Below, one piece after another: positions 24,456-32,502 of a stretch of 35,248 nt of DNA. A program made the translations under genes and the position numbers. Within the stretch, counting starts at the first letter, position 1, and each line of letters starts with the position of its first letter. This DNA is from JAGLTA01 sp034660735 (GTDB taxonomy: Bacteria; Patescibacteriota; Patescibacteriia; JAACEG01): NCBI GenBank assembly GCA_034660735.1, contig JAYEJQ010000071.1, positions 1 through 35,248 on the forward strand, in the 5' to 3' direction. The notes below the pieces were generated by a model. That model saw only the letters and a list, made by a program, of their open reading frames with translations, was not told the origin of the DNA and searched no databases.

Positions 24456-25709
24456 TTATAAAATTAAATCTTGATAAATCGGGTATTCTTCCGTTAAAGC
24501 ATTTATAACTTGTTTTGTTTTTTGTTTTAAATTTTCATTGTCTATATTTTTTAGAATATCAGCAATCAATTTTCCGACAGTCTTCATCTCTTCTTCTTTA
24601 AATCCGCGAGTTGTTAAAGCAGGAGTTCCAAGGCGGATTCCAGACGGATTAAATGCTGAATTTGGGTCATATGGAATAGTGTTAAAATTAGTATAAATAT
24701 TCGCTTCAGCTAAAGCATTCGCGCCTTGTTTACCCAAAATATTTAATTTGCGACAGTCAATCAACATTAAATGGTTATCTGTTCCGTTAGACACAATCCG
24801 TAACCCATTTTCCATTAATGTCTGCGCTAAAATTTTTGCGTTTTTAACAATCTGCCGCTGATAATTTTTAAATTCCTCTAACATAGCTTCTTTAAAACAG
24901 ACCGCTTTTGCCGCTATAATGTGATTCATTGGTCCTCCCTGTGTTCCGGGAAAGATCGCAGAATCTATTTTTTTAACGTATTTTTCTTTGCATAAAATTA
25001 TAGCGCTACGAGGACCTCGCAAAGTTTTATGCGTGGTTGTCATCACGACATCAGAGTAGGGAATCGCGTCTTGATGAATTCCGGCTATGCACAGTCCGAC
25101 AAAATGAGAAATATCAGCGAATAAAAAAGCTCCGATTTCATCGGCAATTTCTCTAAATGCTTTAAAATTAAATTCACGCGGATAAGCTGTAGCGCCGACA
25201 ACAATCATTTTAGGTTTTTCTTTAAGCGCTTTTCTTCTAACCTCGTCCATATTAATACGTTCGGTTTCGCGATCAACACCGTATTGGATAAAATTATACG
25301 TTTTGCCTGAAAAATTTACAGGATGTCCGTGTGTAAGATGTCCGCCTTCAGAAAGTTTAAGCCCTAAAATTTTATCGCCAGGATTTAAAAATGCCATATA
25401 AACAGCTAGATTGGCTCCGCTACCAGCGTTCGGCTGGACATTCGCATGTTCAGCATTAAACAGCTTTTTAGCCCTGTCAATCGCCAAATTTTCAATTTGG
25501 TCAATATATTCGTTTCCAGTGTAATATCTTTTTCCAGGATAACCTTCTGAATATTTATTTGAAAGCGCGGTTCCCATTGCTTCAAAAACCGCTGGCGACG
25601 CGTAGTTTTCCGAAGGAATCATTATCAGTCCATCTTGCTGACGTTTGATTTCCTTTTGGATCAAGCTATAAATTTCTTGATCTTGTTGCTGTAAAATTGA
25701 ATTTTTCAT
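24456..25709 (-). CDS. glyA: Serine hydroxymethyltransferase
   Basis: 417 aa, usual size. MIPSENYASPAV, NKYSEGYPGKRYYTGNEYID, VQPNAGSGANLAVYMAFL, the PLP Lys in VVMTTTHKTLRGPRSAI (about residue 229), FPGTQGGPMNHIIAAKAVC and LGTPALTTRGFKEEEM are all present. It converts serine and tetrahydrofolate into glycine and methylene-THF, the substrate of the FolD product encoded 49 nt downstream. First gene of the minus-strand run. The upstream region (25710-25830) is A/T-rich without a clear Shine-Dalgarno sequence. Confidence 0.97.
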   Translation of the reverse strand: MKNSILQQQDQEIYSLIQKEIKRQQDGLIMIPSENYASPAVFEAMGTALSNKYSEGYPGKRYYTGNEYIDQIENLAIDRAKKLFNAEHANVQPNAGSGANLAVYMAFLNPGDKILGLKLSEGGHLTHGHPVNFSGKTYNFIQYGVDRETERINMDEVRRKALKEKPKMIVVGATAYPREFNFKAFREIADEIGAFLFADISHFVGLCIAGIHQDAIPYSDVVMTTTHKTLRGPRSAIILCKEKYVKKIDSAIFPGTQGGPMNHIIAAKAVCFKEAMLEEFKNYQRQIVKNAKILAQTLMENGLRIVSNGTDNHLMLIDCRKLNILGKQGANALAEANIYTNFNTIPYDPNSAFNPSGIRLGTPALTTRGFKEEEMKTVGKLIADILKNIDNENLKQKTKQVINALTEEYPIYQDLIL

Positions 25710-25827
25710 AATTTTTTTATTTTATTTTTGTAAAATTTACTTTTACAAAAATTTATCTAATTTTTTTGAATTATAAAATAATTAAAGGGGTAAAATCTAA
25801 ATGAATAAATTTTAAATTATTTAAAAC

Positions 25828-26107
25828 TGTCACCCTGAATTTAGTTCAGGGCATGCCCGATTGCCTTGCATTAAGGCGGGCGGGTCTGTCATTGCTTATC
25901 GCTATATTATGATCAAGGTTATTAGATATAAATATTGTCACCCTGAATTTAGTTCAGGGTCTATCATTACTATTCGCTATATTATGATTAAGATTGATAA
26001 AACTTTAATTTTATAGTTTATTTTGCCGAGTAATATTTAGTTAGCAACAGACACAGACCCCGCCGCTCGCAAGCAGCGGGGTGACAAGCGTGATTTCAGG
26101 ATGATAA
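25828..26107. repeat. Composite GTCACCCTGAA repeat block
   Basis: The 386-nt gap between glyA and the PP-loop gene is filled with repeats. CACCCTGAATTTAGTTCAGG occurs at 25831-25850 and 25939-25958 as direct copies, each followed by a CGCTATATTATGAT-type motif. CCCCGCCGCTCG pairs with CAGCGGGG near 26057-26082. The right end TTTCAGGATGAT runs into the 3' end of the gene at 26096. No gene is seen. Confidence 0.7.
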
Positions 26108-27067
26108 TATAAAAAAATTATCACTACTTATTTTTTTATTAGTATAATACTTTATTTTTACTTTATTTAATTTTTGCGCTTTAGATGAATAACGTTTTGT
26201 TAGCCGCGCGGCTTTCCGTAAAATTTCAGAATTTATTTTACGGTCATTATAAATCTTAATTAAAATTGTTGGTCCTGAAATTTTATCAATTTCCATTAAA
26301 ATATCCTGTCTGTTTGCTAATTTTTTAATTCGCAAATTTTCTTGATGATTTCTGCCAACAATAATTTTAACGTTATTTATTAAAAAATGCCTGCCGACTT
26401 TTAATAATTCAATATCGTTTTTATCTATCCTTTTTTTATAATCAAATAAATTTTTCAACCGTTGCGAAAAAATTTTGTCTGTTAAAATGCATCCGCCAGC
26501 AGGAGATGGGAATATTTTAATTTTATATTTTTTTGCTAAAGCAATTTGCGGTTTTCGTGATCGCCCTGAAATTGATAATAATTTTTTTCTATCAATAAAA
26601 TTTTCTTTCTCAAAAATTGTCGGCTCTAATAATCGCGCTGATAGCGGACGCAAAATTTTATTTTTTAACCCAACATTTTTTTCAAGCGCTTGGAACTGCC
26701 GCTTATTTTGGCTCATCGGTCTTTGTCCTAAAATTTCTCCCGTAGCGATAAGATTAAATTTTTCTTTTTTTAAAATTTGCTTTGCTTTTTTTATCATTAA
26801 CAGATGGCAGTCAAGACACGGATTTAATCCGCGTCCGTAGCAATATCGCGGATTTCTTACTATTTTAAAATGCTCTTTTGATATGTCTATAGTTTTAATC
26901 CGTTTGCGTAAAATTTTAGCTGATTGTTTCGCTTGATTTGCGTTAAAAAAATAACTTGTAAAAGCCAGCAGTTCTATTTTAACATTTTGCTCCTGCAAAA
27001 TTTTCGCCGCAAGTATTGAGTCAAGCCCGCCCGAAAACAGCAATAAAATTTTAATTAATTTCGCCAT
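26096..27067 (-). CDS. PP-loop ATPase, tRNA-thiolation-like
   Basis: 323 aa. N-terminal HUP/PP-loop LLFSGGLDSILAAKIL (8-23) binds ATP. GLNPCLDCHLLMIKKA (about 80-95) and ATGEILGQRPMSQNKRQFQALEKN follow, then LRPLSARLLEPTIFE and the FPSPAGGCILTDKIFSQRL block. The C-terminal third is basic. This layout matches the ThiI/MnmA-like group annotated as tRNA methyltransferase HUP or thiouridylase proteins, which activate a tRNA base with ATP for sulfur insertion. The exact base cannot be told. The 3' end overlaps a repeat. No Shine-Dalgarno sequence is seen. Confidence 0.75.
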   Translation of the reverse strand: MAKLIKILLLFSGGLDSILAAKILQEQNVKIELLAFTSYFFNANQAKQSAKILRKRIKTIDISKEHFKIVRNPRYCYGRGLNPCLDCHLLMIKKAKQILKKEKFNLIATGEILGQRPMSQNKRQFQALEKNVGLKNKILRPLSARLLEPTIFEKENFIDRKKLLSISGRSRKPQIALAKKYKIKIFPSPAGGCILTDKIFSQRLKNLFDYKKRIDKNDIELLKVGRHFLINNVKIIVGRNHQENLRIKKLANRQDILMEIDKISGPTILIKIYNDRKINSEILRKAARLTKRYSSKAQKLNKVKIKYYTNKKISSDNFFILSS

Positions 27068-27137
27068 TTTAAATTTATTCTAACATTCGGCTCATCGCAA
27101 AGACAGCGGAATTTACGCATTTTTAATTTAAGAAAAT

Positions 27138-29057
27138 TTATTTTTTCGTACTTATGAAAGTTACTACTTCCTCGCCCTCTTTTAATCCGCTGATGATTTC
27201 AATCGCGTTGCCGTCTCCGCGCAACCCTGAACTCACAGTTCTTTTTTCTACTTGATTGTTTTTTAAAACTTTTACATATCTTCCCTCTGTTCCTTGAAAA
27301 TCAAAATCCATTTCTGTGATAGCTCTTGCCGGGATAATCAATACCCCTTCTTTTTTTTCTGTCAAAATATCAACATTGGCTGTCATCCCAGATTTTACTT
27401 CTCTTGATACAGGATTGAATTTAACTATAGTTTTATAATAGATGACATCTTGAATTACGGTTTCCGCTGGTTCAATAAAATTTATCTCTCCGCTAAAACT
27501 TTCATATTCGCCGAACGCGTCTAAGGTAATTTTAACAGGATCTTCCTTGTCTATTTTTGTAATATCTGTTTCTGAAATAAGGACTTCTATTTCAAAATCA
27601 TTTTTTCCAAGCAAAGAGACAACTGGCTTACTGCCTGGCTGTTCCCCGATTTCATATTCAATCTTGATTATTTTTCCGCTAATTGGCGCTTTGATTATGC
27701 TATTATTTATCTGGCTGCTGATTGAGTCTATAGCCGCTTGCGCTTGATCAACTTTAGCGCGAGATAAAGCAATATCTTCACTTCTTGCTGAAGCCTTTAT
27801 TTTTTTCAACTGGCTTTCCGCGATTTCTAAATTTTTTAAAGCCGCGCTGATTTTTGATTGAGCGGCGGTAATCTGTTGTTCTCCTAAAATTTTCGCGGAC
27901 GATAAACTATTTTCAGCAGTTAAAATAGCGTTGCTAAAACTCACAATCGCTTTTGTTAAAGCCTCTTCAGCATTAGAAACATTTATTTGATAATCCAAAA
28001 TTGCGTCGGATAAATTTTGGTGGCTTGTTTGGATACTTGAAATCGCGGCGGCTGCTAATATAATTTGCGAATTGATACTTGTTTTATAGGTGTCCAAGTC
28101 GGTTTGAGTAAAAGAAGAGTAAGCGACTGTATTTTCCAACGCGCTAAAGCAACTGTTAAGCGCGATAAAAATTTTGTCTAAAATAATTAGGGTGTTATTT
28201 AATAATTCGCTCGCGTTTTCGCCGTTTTTATCGCTTTTTGCATAAGACAGATTATCAGAAACTGAAGTTAAAGAATTTTTTGCATTGTTGTAATTGTCTG
28301 TAGTTTCGGTTTTGTACTCTGTTTTTTTAGCGCTAAAAACAGATTTAATGTCTTCATCAGTAAGGATTTGATTAATTTTGTCAAGCGCCGTGTTGGCTGC
28401 TGATAATTTATCGTCAACTGCTATGAGCGCGTTTTCAATATAATTATCAACCTTTCTTTGATAAGTGTTTTTGGTATTGTCTAAATTGACTTGAGCAGTT
28501 GTTATTGCTTGCTCATAAGTTGTTATGTCGCTATCAGTTTTAAATTTTAGATCATCAAAAGATTTTTGCGCTTGTCGGATATTTTCATCAGCAACCGCTT
28601 CTATTTTTTTTAAATCTAACAAAGAAGTTTCATAAGCGGTTTTTGCCTGATTAACATTTGCCTGACTAACTGCAATCTCGGTTTTTGGAGCGCCCGCGAT
28701 TAGTTTATTTAAATTCGCCCGCGCAACATTTAAGTTTGCTGTTGCTTCGCGTTTTTTAATATTCAAATCGCTGTAATCTAATTCTGCTAGTATTTTATCT
28801 TTTTCAATATCGTCTCCGATTTTAACAAGAATTTTCGCTATCCGCCCGCTATTTAAAAAATTAAGATCTATCTCTTTAGCGGCTTTAACCGCGCCAGTTT
28901 CATTTACTGTCTGGACAATAGTTCCACGCTTCACTTTTTCAGTAACATACTCTTCGTCATTTTTTTCTCCAACCAAAAAATAAGCGGCTGCTCCTCCGCC
29001 GATTAAAAATACAAGCAGAATAATTATTATTCTTTTAACGTTTTTTTTAAAAGCCAT
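27138..29057 (-). CDS. HlyD/MacA-type membrane fusion (adaptor) protein
   Basis: 639 aa, longer than the usual 380-450. It has an N-terminal anchor (IIIILLVFLIGGGAAAYFLV, 10-29), then VNETGAVKAAKEIDLNFLNSG (first half of the lipoyl-like domain), a very long coiled coil (about 95-440), and the second half IIKAPISGKIIKIEYEIGEQ. A beta-barrel region (about 470-560) and a C-terminal part IIPARAITEM...GLKEGEEVV follow. Adaptors of this type link a MacB-like ABC transporter or an RND pump to the outside. In a one-membrane cell it would act with MacB alone. No partner gene lies beside it. The extra coiled coil of about 200 residues is the odd feature. Confidence 0.88.
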   Translation of the reverse strand: MAFKKNVKRIIIILLVFLIGGGAAAYFLVGEKNDEEYVTEKVKRGTIVQTVNETGAVKAAKEIDLNFLNSGRIAKILVKIGDDIEKDKILAELDYSDLNIKKREATANLNVARANLNKLIAGAPKTEIAVSQANVNQAKTAYETSLLDLKKIEAVADENIRQAQKSFDDLKFKTDSDITTYEQAITTAQVNLDNTKNTYQRKVDNYIENALIAVDDKLSAANTALDKINQILTDEDIKSVFSAKKTEYKTETTDNYNNAKNSLTSVSDNLSYAKSDKNGENASELLNNTLIILDKIFIALNSCFSALENTVAYSSFTQTDLDTYKTSINSQIILAAAAISSIQTSHQNLSDAILDYQINVSNAEEALTKAIVSFSNAILTAENSLSSAKILGEQQITAAQSKISAALKNLEIAESQLKKIKASARSEDIALSRAKVDQAQAAIDSISSQINNSIIKAPISGKIIKIEYEIGEQPGSKPVVSLLGKNDFEIEVLISETDITKIDKEDPVKITLDAFGEYESFSGEINFIEPAETVIQDVIYYKTIVKFNPVSREVKSGMTANVDILTEKKEGVLIIPARAITEMDFDFQGTEGRYVKVLKNNQVEKRTVSSGLRGDGNAIEIISGLKEGEEVVTFISTKK

Positions 29058-29121
29058 ATTTAAATTATTTTTTAAATTTTAAAATATTACTTTAAATTAC
29101 GAAACTATTCTAAACTAATCT

Positions 29122-29163
29122 GTTATTCCGCCCCGCTGCTCGCGAGCGGCGGGGCAGAATGAC
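29122..29163. repeat. GTCATTCTGA-family hairpin with GC-rich core
   Basis: CCCCGC-t-GCTCG pairs with CGAGC-g-GCGGGG, flanked by GTTATTC/GAATGAC. The core matches those at 26057-26082 and near 30371. Confidence 0.75.
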
Positions 29164-29211
29164 AATAATTTTTTTGTTGAATAATATTTTATGTTTTGTA
29201 ATTCAAAAATG

Positions 29212-29385
29212 TTAAAATTTTTTTCTCATTGTTCTTAAACATTTGGCGCAAAGTTTTGTTTTTTTGCCGCCAATTATTTTTGTCTGCAAATTAGGATACT
29301 GTTTCCTTTTTGTAGCTTGCATTGAATGACTGCGGCTGTTTACAGTTAAAGGTTTTTTGCCGCAAATTTCGCATATTTTAGACAT
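29212..29385 (-). CDS. rpmB: 50S ribosomal protein bL28
   Basis: 57 aa. It opens SKICEICGKKPLTVNSRSHS and continues with KRKQYPNLQTKIIGGKKTKL and CAKCLRTMRKKF, so two CxxC pairs (C5/C8, C46/C49) could hold zinc, as in the C+ form of bL28. It binds 23S rRNA in the large subunit. It is alone on the minus strand between the adaptor gene and the pilin gene. bL28 is near universal, so a small ORF here is expected. Confidence 0.93.
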   Translation of the reverse strand: MSKICEICGKKPLTVNSRSHSMQATKRKQYPNLQTKIIGGKKTKLCAKCLRTMRKKF

Positions 29386-29543
29386 AGTAAAAAAAAATGT
29401 GTTATATTAAATAAAATGAATTTGTATTTTTATCTTATCATTTTTTTTATTTTTGGCAAGGGTGTTCATAAAATAAATTAGTACTTCTGTTTTTTTTGTG
29501 CTATTATTTATTTGTAAAGAATATTTTAATTACCTTAACTTTC

Positions 29544-29555
29544 AGAAAGGAGGTG
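29544..29555 (+). promoter_or_regulatory. Strong Shine-Dalgarno site of the major pilin
   Basis: AGAAAGGAGGTG, with AGGAGG 7 nt from the ATG at 29561. It decides the start codon against the longer frame from 29498. It is the only strong Shine-Dalgarno sequence I see before a gene in this window. Confidence 0.9.
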
Positions 29556-29560
29556 TAAAA

Positions 29561-30118
29561 ATGTTTAGAAAATTAAATCAAAAAGGTTTTACTCTGATTG
29601 AGTTGTTAGTAGTAATCGCTATTATCGGCATCTTGTCAACTATGGCTGTTGTCGCTTTAACAAGCGCCAACACCAAAGCTCGCGACGCCAAGCGCCAGTC
29701 CGATTTGAAAGTTATGCAAACCGCGATTGAAATGTATGCTACTGATCATGGAAATCCGCCACCACTCTCAACTTGGACCGCATTAGGAACGGCTTTAGCA
29801 AATTATTTGCCTGGCGGACTGCCTGAAGATCCGAGCGGAACACCGCGTGATTGGTGTTATTGTGTTGCTGGTGGCGCATCTCCTACTGGTAAATATTTAA
29901 TCGCAACAAGTTTAGAGCGAAGTCAGGCCGTAGCAAGTGATATAGATTCTAACTCAGCTGCTATTCTTGCCACTTATGGAGCTCTTTATGCAAACTGCGT
30001 ATGTTCTGATGTTGTGGGCGCAGCTAATCCTCCAGCTGCTTTAGATTGTCAAGATTCTGGATCTGGAACAGTTGATAACAATGCTTCTACTACTGCTGTT
30101 TGTTTGGGTTCTGTTTAA
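29561..30118 (+). CDS. Type IV major pilin (PilA/PilE-like)
   Basis: 185 aa. The prepilin signal is MFRKLNQKG|FTLIELLVVIAIIGILST, cut after Gly9 with Glu at +5 of the mature protein. The hydrophobic N-terminal helix is followed by KARDAKRQSDLKVMQTAIEMYATDHG, the usual continuation in Gram-positive and Patescibacteria pilins. The globular part has cysteines in CYCVAGG and CVCS plus a Cys near the C-terminus. It is processed by the prepilin peptidase encoded downstream and polymerises into a pilus. A strong Shine-Dalgarno site and a terminator at 30155-30183 point to a highly expressed single-gene unit. Confidence 0.95.
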   Translation: MFRKLNQKGFTLIELLVVIAIIGILSTMAVVALTSANTKARDAKRQSDLKVMQTAIEMYATDHGNPPPLSTWTALGTALANYLPGGLPEDPSGTPRDWCYCVAGGASPTGKYLIATSLERSQAVASDIDSNSAAILATYGALYANCVCSDVVGAANPPAALDCQDSGSGTVDNNASTTAVCLGSV

Positions 30119-30154
30119 TAATTATTAATTAAACACTGTACAATTGTACGAAAT

Positions 30155-30183
30155 AAAAACACCCCAAATTTTGGGGTGTTTTT
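30155..30183 (+). terminator. Terminator of the pilin gene
   Basis: AAAAACACCCCAAA and TTTGGGGTGTTTTT pair over 14 bp around a single T, 36 nt after the stop. It is followed by T-rich DNA. Confidence 0.93.
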
Positions 30184-30210
30184 ATATTTTGTAATTTTGT
30201 GATAGAATAA

Positions 30211-30290
30211 AAAAACATAATAACATTTAAACATAGAAACATAGAAACATTTAAACATTTAAACATAGAAACATTTAAGCATTTAAGCAT
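30211..30290 (+). repeat. Octamer array (reverse orientation)
   Basis: Ten tandem 8-mers of the form NNAAACAT (TTAAACAT, AGAAACAT, TTAAGCAT and variants), the reverse complement of the ATGTTTNN array at 30959-31070. The S23 gene lies between the two. Confidence 0.9.
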
Positions 30291-30310
30291 TTAACTGTTA
30301 GATTGCCCAA

Positions 30311-30570
30311 CGTTGTTTACACTTTTTAATTATTTTAATTGTATTTTTTTTAAAAAAGAATGTCATTCTGACCCCGCCGCTCGCGAGCAACAGAGGAAGA
30401 ATCTGCTTTGCTTATAATTAAAATATTATTTAAATAATTGAACAATAAGCATAAGCGATTTTAAAATAATTTAACGATAGTTAAGCCAGATTCTTCACTT
30501 CCGATGGTCGTTCAGAATGACAAATTTTAAAGATAAATAATTTTAAAAAAATTAAAAAGTGTAAACAACG
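30311..30570. mobile_element. 260-bp palindromic element with 21-bp terminal repeats
   Basis: Arms 30311-30331 and 30550-30570 (starting CGTTGTTTACAC) are perfect complements over 21 bp. Nested inside are a GTCATTCTGA/CAGAATGAC pair near 30362 and 30513, and GAAGAATCTG/CAGATTCTTC (30396-30405, 30487-30496). No ORF. The 485-nt pilin-S23 gap is made of the terminator, the octamer array and this element. Confidence 0.85.
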
Positions 30571-30603
30571 CTAGTATGTCTTACATTTAAACATAAAAAT
30601 TGT

Positions 30604-30927
30604 ATGAATGATTTTCAAGAACAATTAAAGAAAAAAATGGATGGATATGCGCATTTGGTTTATAAAATTACTAAAAAATTTCCAAAACATGAAATATATG
30701 GAATCACATCTCAACTAAGAAGATCTGCGTTATCGGTTATTTTAAATTATATTGAAGGTTTTGCCAGACAAAGAAAAAATATACAAATATATTTTTGGGA
30801 AATTTCTTATGGGTCACTAAAAGAATCAAAATATCTTTTACATTTTGCATTGACAGAAAAATATTTTGATAAAAAAAATTATAGAAATGCTATAAAATTA
30901 TCCGAAGAAATAGGCGCTATGATTTGA
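30604..30927 (+). CDS. S23/four-helix-bundle protein with likely premature TGA
   Basis: 107 aa. LVYKITKKFPKHEIYGITSQ, LRRSALSVILNYIEGFARQ, ISYGSLKESKYLLHFALTEK and EEIGAMI are the helices of the S23 (23S rRNA intervening-sequence) family. Its role is unknown; the fold resembles Avd of diversity-generating retroelements. The frame stops at TGA 30925-30927 just where the family has a Trp, and continues open as SLLKSLKNQKNV to TAA at 30964-30966, so a TGG-to-TGA change is likely. The loss is only about 13 residues, so it may still fold. Octamer arrays sit on both sides. Confidence 0.85.
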   Translation: MNDFQEQLKKKMDGYAHLVYKITKKFPKHEIYGITSQLRRSALSVILNYIEGFARQRKNIQIYFWEISYGSLKESKYLLHFALTEKYFDKKNYRNAIKLSEEIGAMI

Positions 30928-30958
30928 AGTTTATTAAAATCATTAAAAAATCAAAAAA

Positions 30959-31070
30959 ATGTTTAAATGTTTCTATGTTTAAATGTTTCCATGTTTCCAT
31001 GTTTAAATGTTTAAATGTTTAAATGTTTAAATGTTTCTATGTTTCTATGTTTAAATGTTTCTATGTTTTC
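30959..31070 (+). repeat. Octamer array ATGTTTNN
   Basis: Fourteen tandem 8-mers (ATGTTTAA, ATGTTTCT, ATGTTTCC and a final ATGTTTTC). The array starts inside the read-through end of the S23 gene and runs through the start codon of the prepilin peptidase gene, so its last six units encode the peptide repeat MFKCFYVS. A short further copy lies at 31831-31862 before the next gene. Confidence 0.92.
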
Positions 31071-31826
31071 ATCCTCGGAGCAATAATCGGCAGTTTTTTA
31101 AATGTTGTCATTTTTCGTCTGCGCGCGAAAAAATCATTTTTAAAAGGTCGCTCATATTGCCCTAAGTGTAAAAAGAAAATAGCATGGTATGACAATATTC
31201 CGATTTTGAGTTTTTTAATTCTGCGCGGAAAATGCCGAAACTGCAAAACGAAAATTTCATTTCAATATCCATTAGTAGAATTATCAACAGGTGTTCTATT
31301 TGTTATAACATTTTTTCATAATTACCAATTACCAATTACCAATTACCAATTACCAATTACTGTTTTTCGCGACTGGTTTTTTGTTTCTGTTTTAATAATA
31401 ATTTTTGTTTATGATTTTAAATATTATTTGATTTTAGATAAAATTACTATTCCAGCGATAATCATAGCTTTCGCTTTAAATTTTTCACTCGGATTTTCTT
31501 TGTCAAATATTTTAATTGGTGCTATAATAGGAGGGAATTTTTTTTTAATTCAATTTTTAATTTCCAAAGGCAGGTGGATAGGGGGAGGGGATATTCGCTT
31601 AGGAATCTTGATGGGTGTTATGCTCGGATGGAAAATGGTTATTTTAGCTATTATGATTGCTTATATTGTCGGAGCGATTTTTAGTATCATTTTATTGGCA
31701 TTTAAAAAAAAAGGATTAAAAAGCCAAATTCCATTAGGAACATTTTTATCAATAGCGACGATGATTGTTATGCTCTATGGAAATGAAATTTTAGAATGGT
31801 ATTTAAAAACTTTAATTGTATATTGA
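31023..31826 (+). CDS. pilD: Type IV prepilin peptidase / N-methyltransferase
   Basis: 267 aa. ILGAIIGSFLNVVIFRLRAKK is the family N-terminus, followed by a zinc motif (CPKCKKK at 46-52 and CRNC at 71-74) and PILSFLILRGK. The catalytic aspartates are Asp131 in FVYDFKYY and the Asp of GGGDIRLG. It cuts the prepilins of this cluster behind the conserved Gly and methylates the new N-terminus. The first 16 residues (MFKCFYVS twice) come from an octamer array, and residues 100-114 (NYQLPIT repeats) from a 7-bp tandem repeat, so the gene has repeat DNA in its open frame at two places. The stop is TGA. Confidence 0.95.
   Translation: MFKCFYVSMFKCFYVFILGAIIGSFLNVVIFRLRAKKSFLKGRSYCPKCKKKIAWYDNIPILSFLILRGKCRNCKTKISFQYPLVELSTGVLFVITFFHNYQLPITNYQLPITVFRDWFFVSVLIIIFVYDFKYYLILDKITIPAIIIAFALNFSLGFSLSNILIGAIIGGNFFLIQFLISKGRWIGGGDIRLGILMGVMLGWKMVILAIMIAYIVGAIFSIILLAFKKKGLKSQIPLGTFLSIATMIVMLYGNEILEWYLKTLIVY
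31321..31355 (+). repeat. 7-bp tandem repeat inside pilD
   Basis: ATTACCA repeats five times (35 bp) and continues partly as ATTAC. It encodes NYQLPITNYQLPIT. A gain or loss of one unit would shift the reading frame. Confidence 0.9.
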
Positions 31827-31853
31827 TTTGTGTTTTTATGTTTAAGTGTTTAA

Positions 31854-32393
31854 ATGTTTCATATGCTGTTTAAAAACAATAAGGGTTTTAGCGTGGTTGA
31901 ATTGCTTACGGCTATTTCAATTCTTGCCATAATCACATCATTTTCCGTAATTAACTTTAATACATGGAAAAAAAATGAGAACTTAAGGCAAAGCGGACGA
32001 GAATTAGCTAATAATATCCGCAACGCCCAGACAAAAAGCTTGTCAGGAGAAATGTTTAATGGAATTTCGCCGTCCGGATATGGAATTTATTTTTCAAATG
32101 CCAGTTCTTCTTCTTATGTATTATTTGCTGATTTAGACAACGATTTCATCTATGATTCCGCTGACGGTGAATTTGTTGATACTTATAATTTAACTGATAA
32201 TGTTTTAATCTCTAATTTAACCCCGATTTTCGACAACGAACTTACGATCGTTTTTAAATCGCCTAACGCGAAAATTTATATCAATCAAAATATATTAGCC
32301 GACGGCGCGCAAATTGAATTAACTCATAATATTACTGCTAATAATAAAATCATAGAAGTTAGGAGAATTACAGGCAGAATAGATATTCAGTAA
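31854..32393 (+). CDS. Prepilin-like minor pilin (FimT/GspH-like)
   Basis: 179 aa (176 from the in-frame ATG at 31863). The prepilin signal is MLFKNNKG|FSVVELLTAISILAIITSF, with Glu at +5. The globular domain (LRQSGRELANNIRNAQTKSL) resembles GspH/FimT minor pseudopilins, which start pilus assembly at the tip. The upstream end of the ORF overlaps octamer-derived DNA, so ATG 31863 may be the true start. It is 27 nt after the pilD stop and in the same direction, so it is probably cotranscribed. Confidence 0.88.
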   Translation: MFHMLFKNNKGFSVVELLTAISILAIITSFSVINFNTWKKNENLRQSGRELANNIRNAQTKSLSGEMFNGISPSGYGIYFSNASSSSYVLFADLDNDFIYDSADGEFVDTYNLTDNVLISNLTPIFDNELTIVFKSPNAKIYINQNILADGAQIELTHNITANNKIIEVRRITGRIDIQ

Positions 32394-32502
32394 AAAAATC
32401 AAAAATCAAATCTCAAAATGCAAAATGATAATATAAAATTAAAAAAGAAAAAATGAAAATGATATTTTTAAATAATTGTAAGTTTATCTTTTAATTTGCC
32501 GT

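Noticed and set aside
30604..30966. Alternative genetic code (UGA as sense codon)
   Set aside because: rpoC and pilD end naturally at TGA, and only the S23 gene shows TGA at a conserved residue.
30211..31070. CRISPR array
   Set aside because: The 8-bp units are continuous without unique spacers, and no cas gene is nearby.
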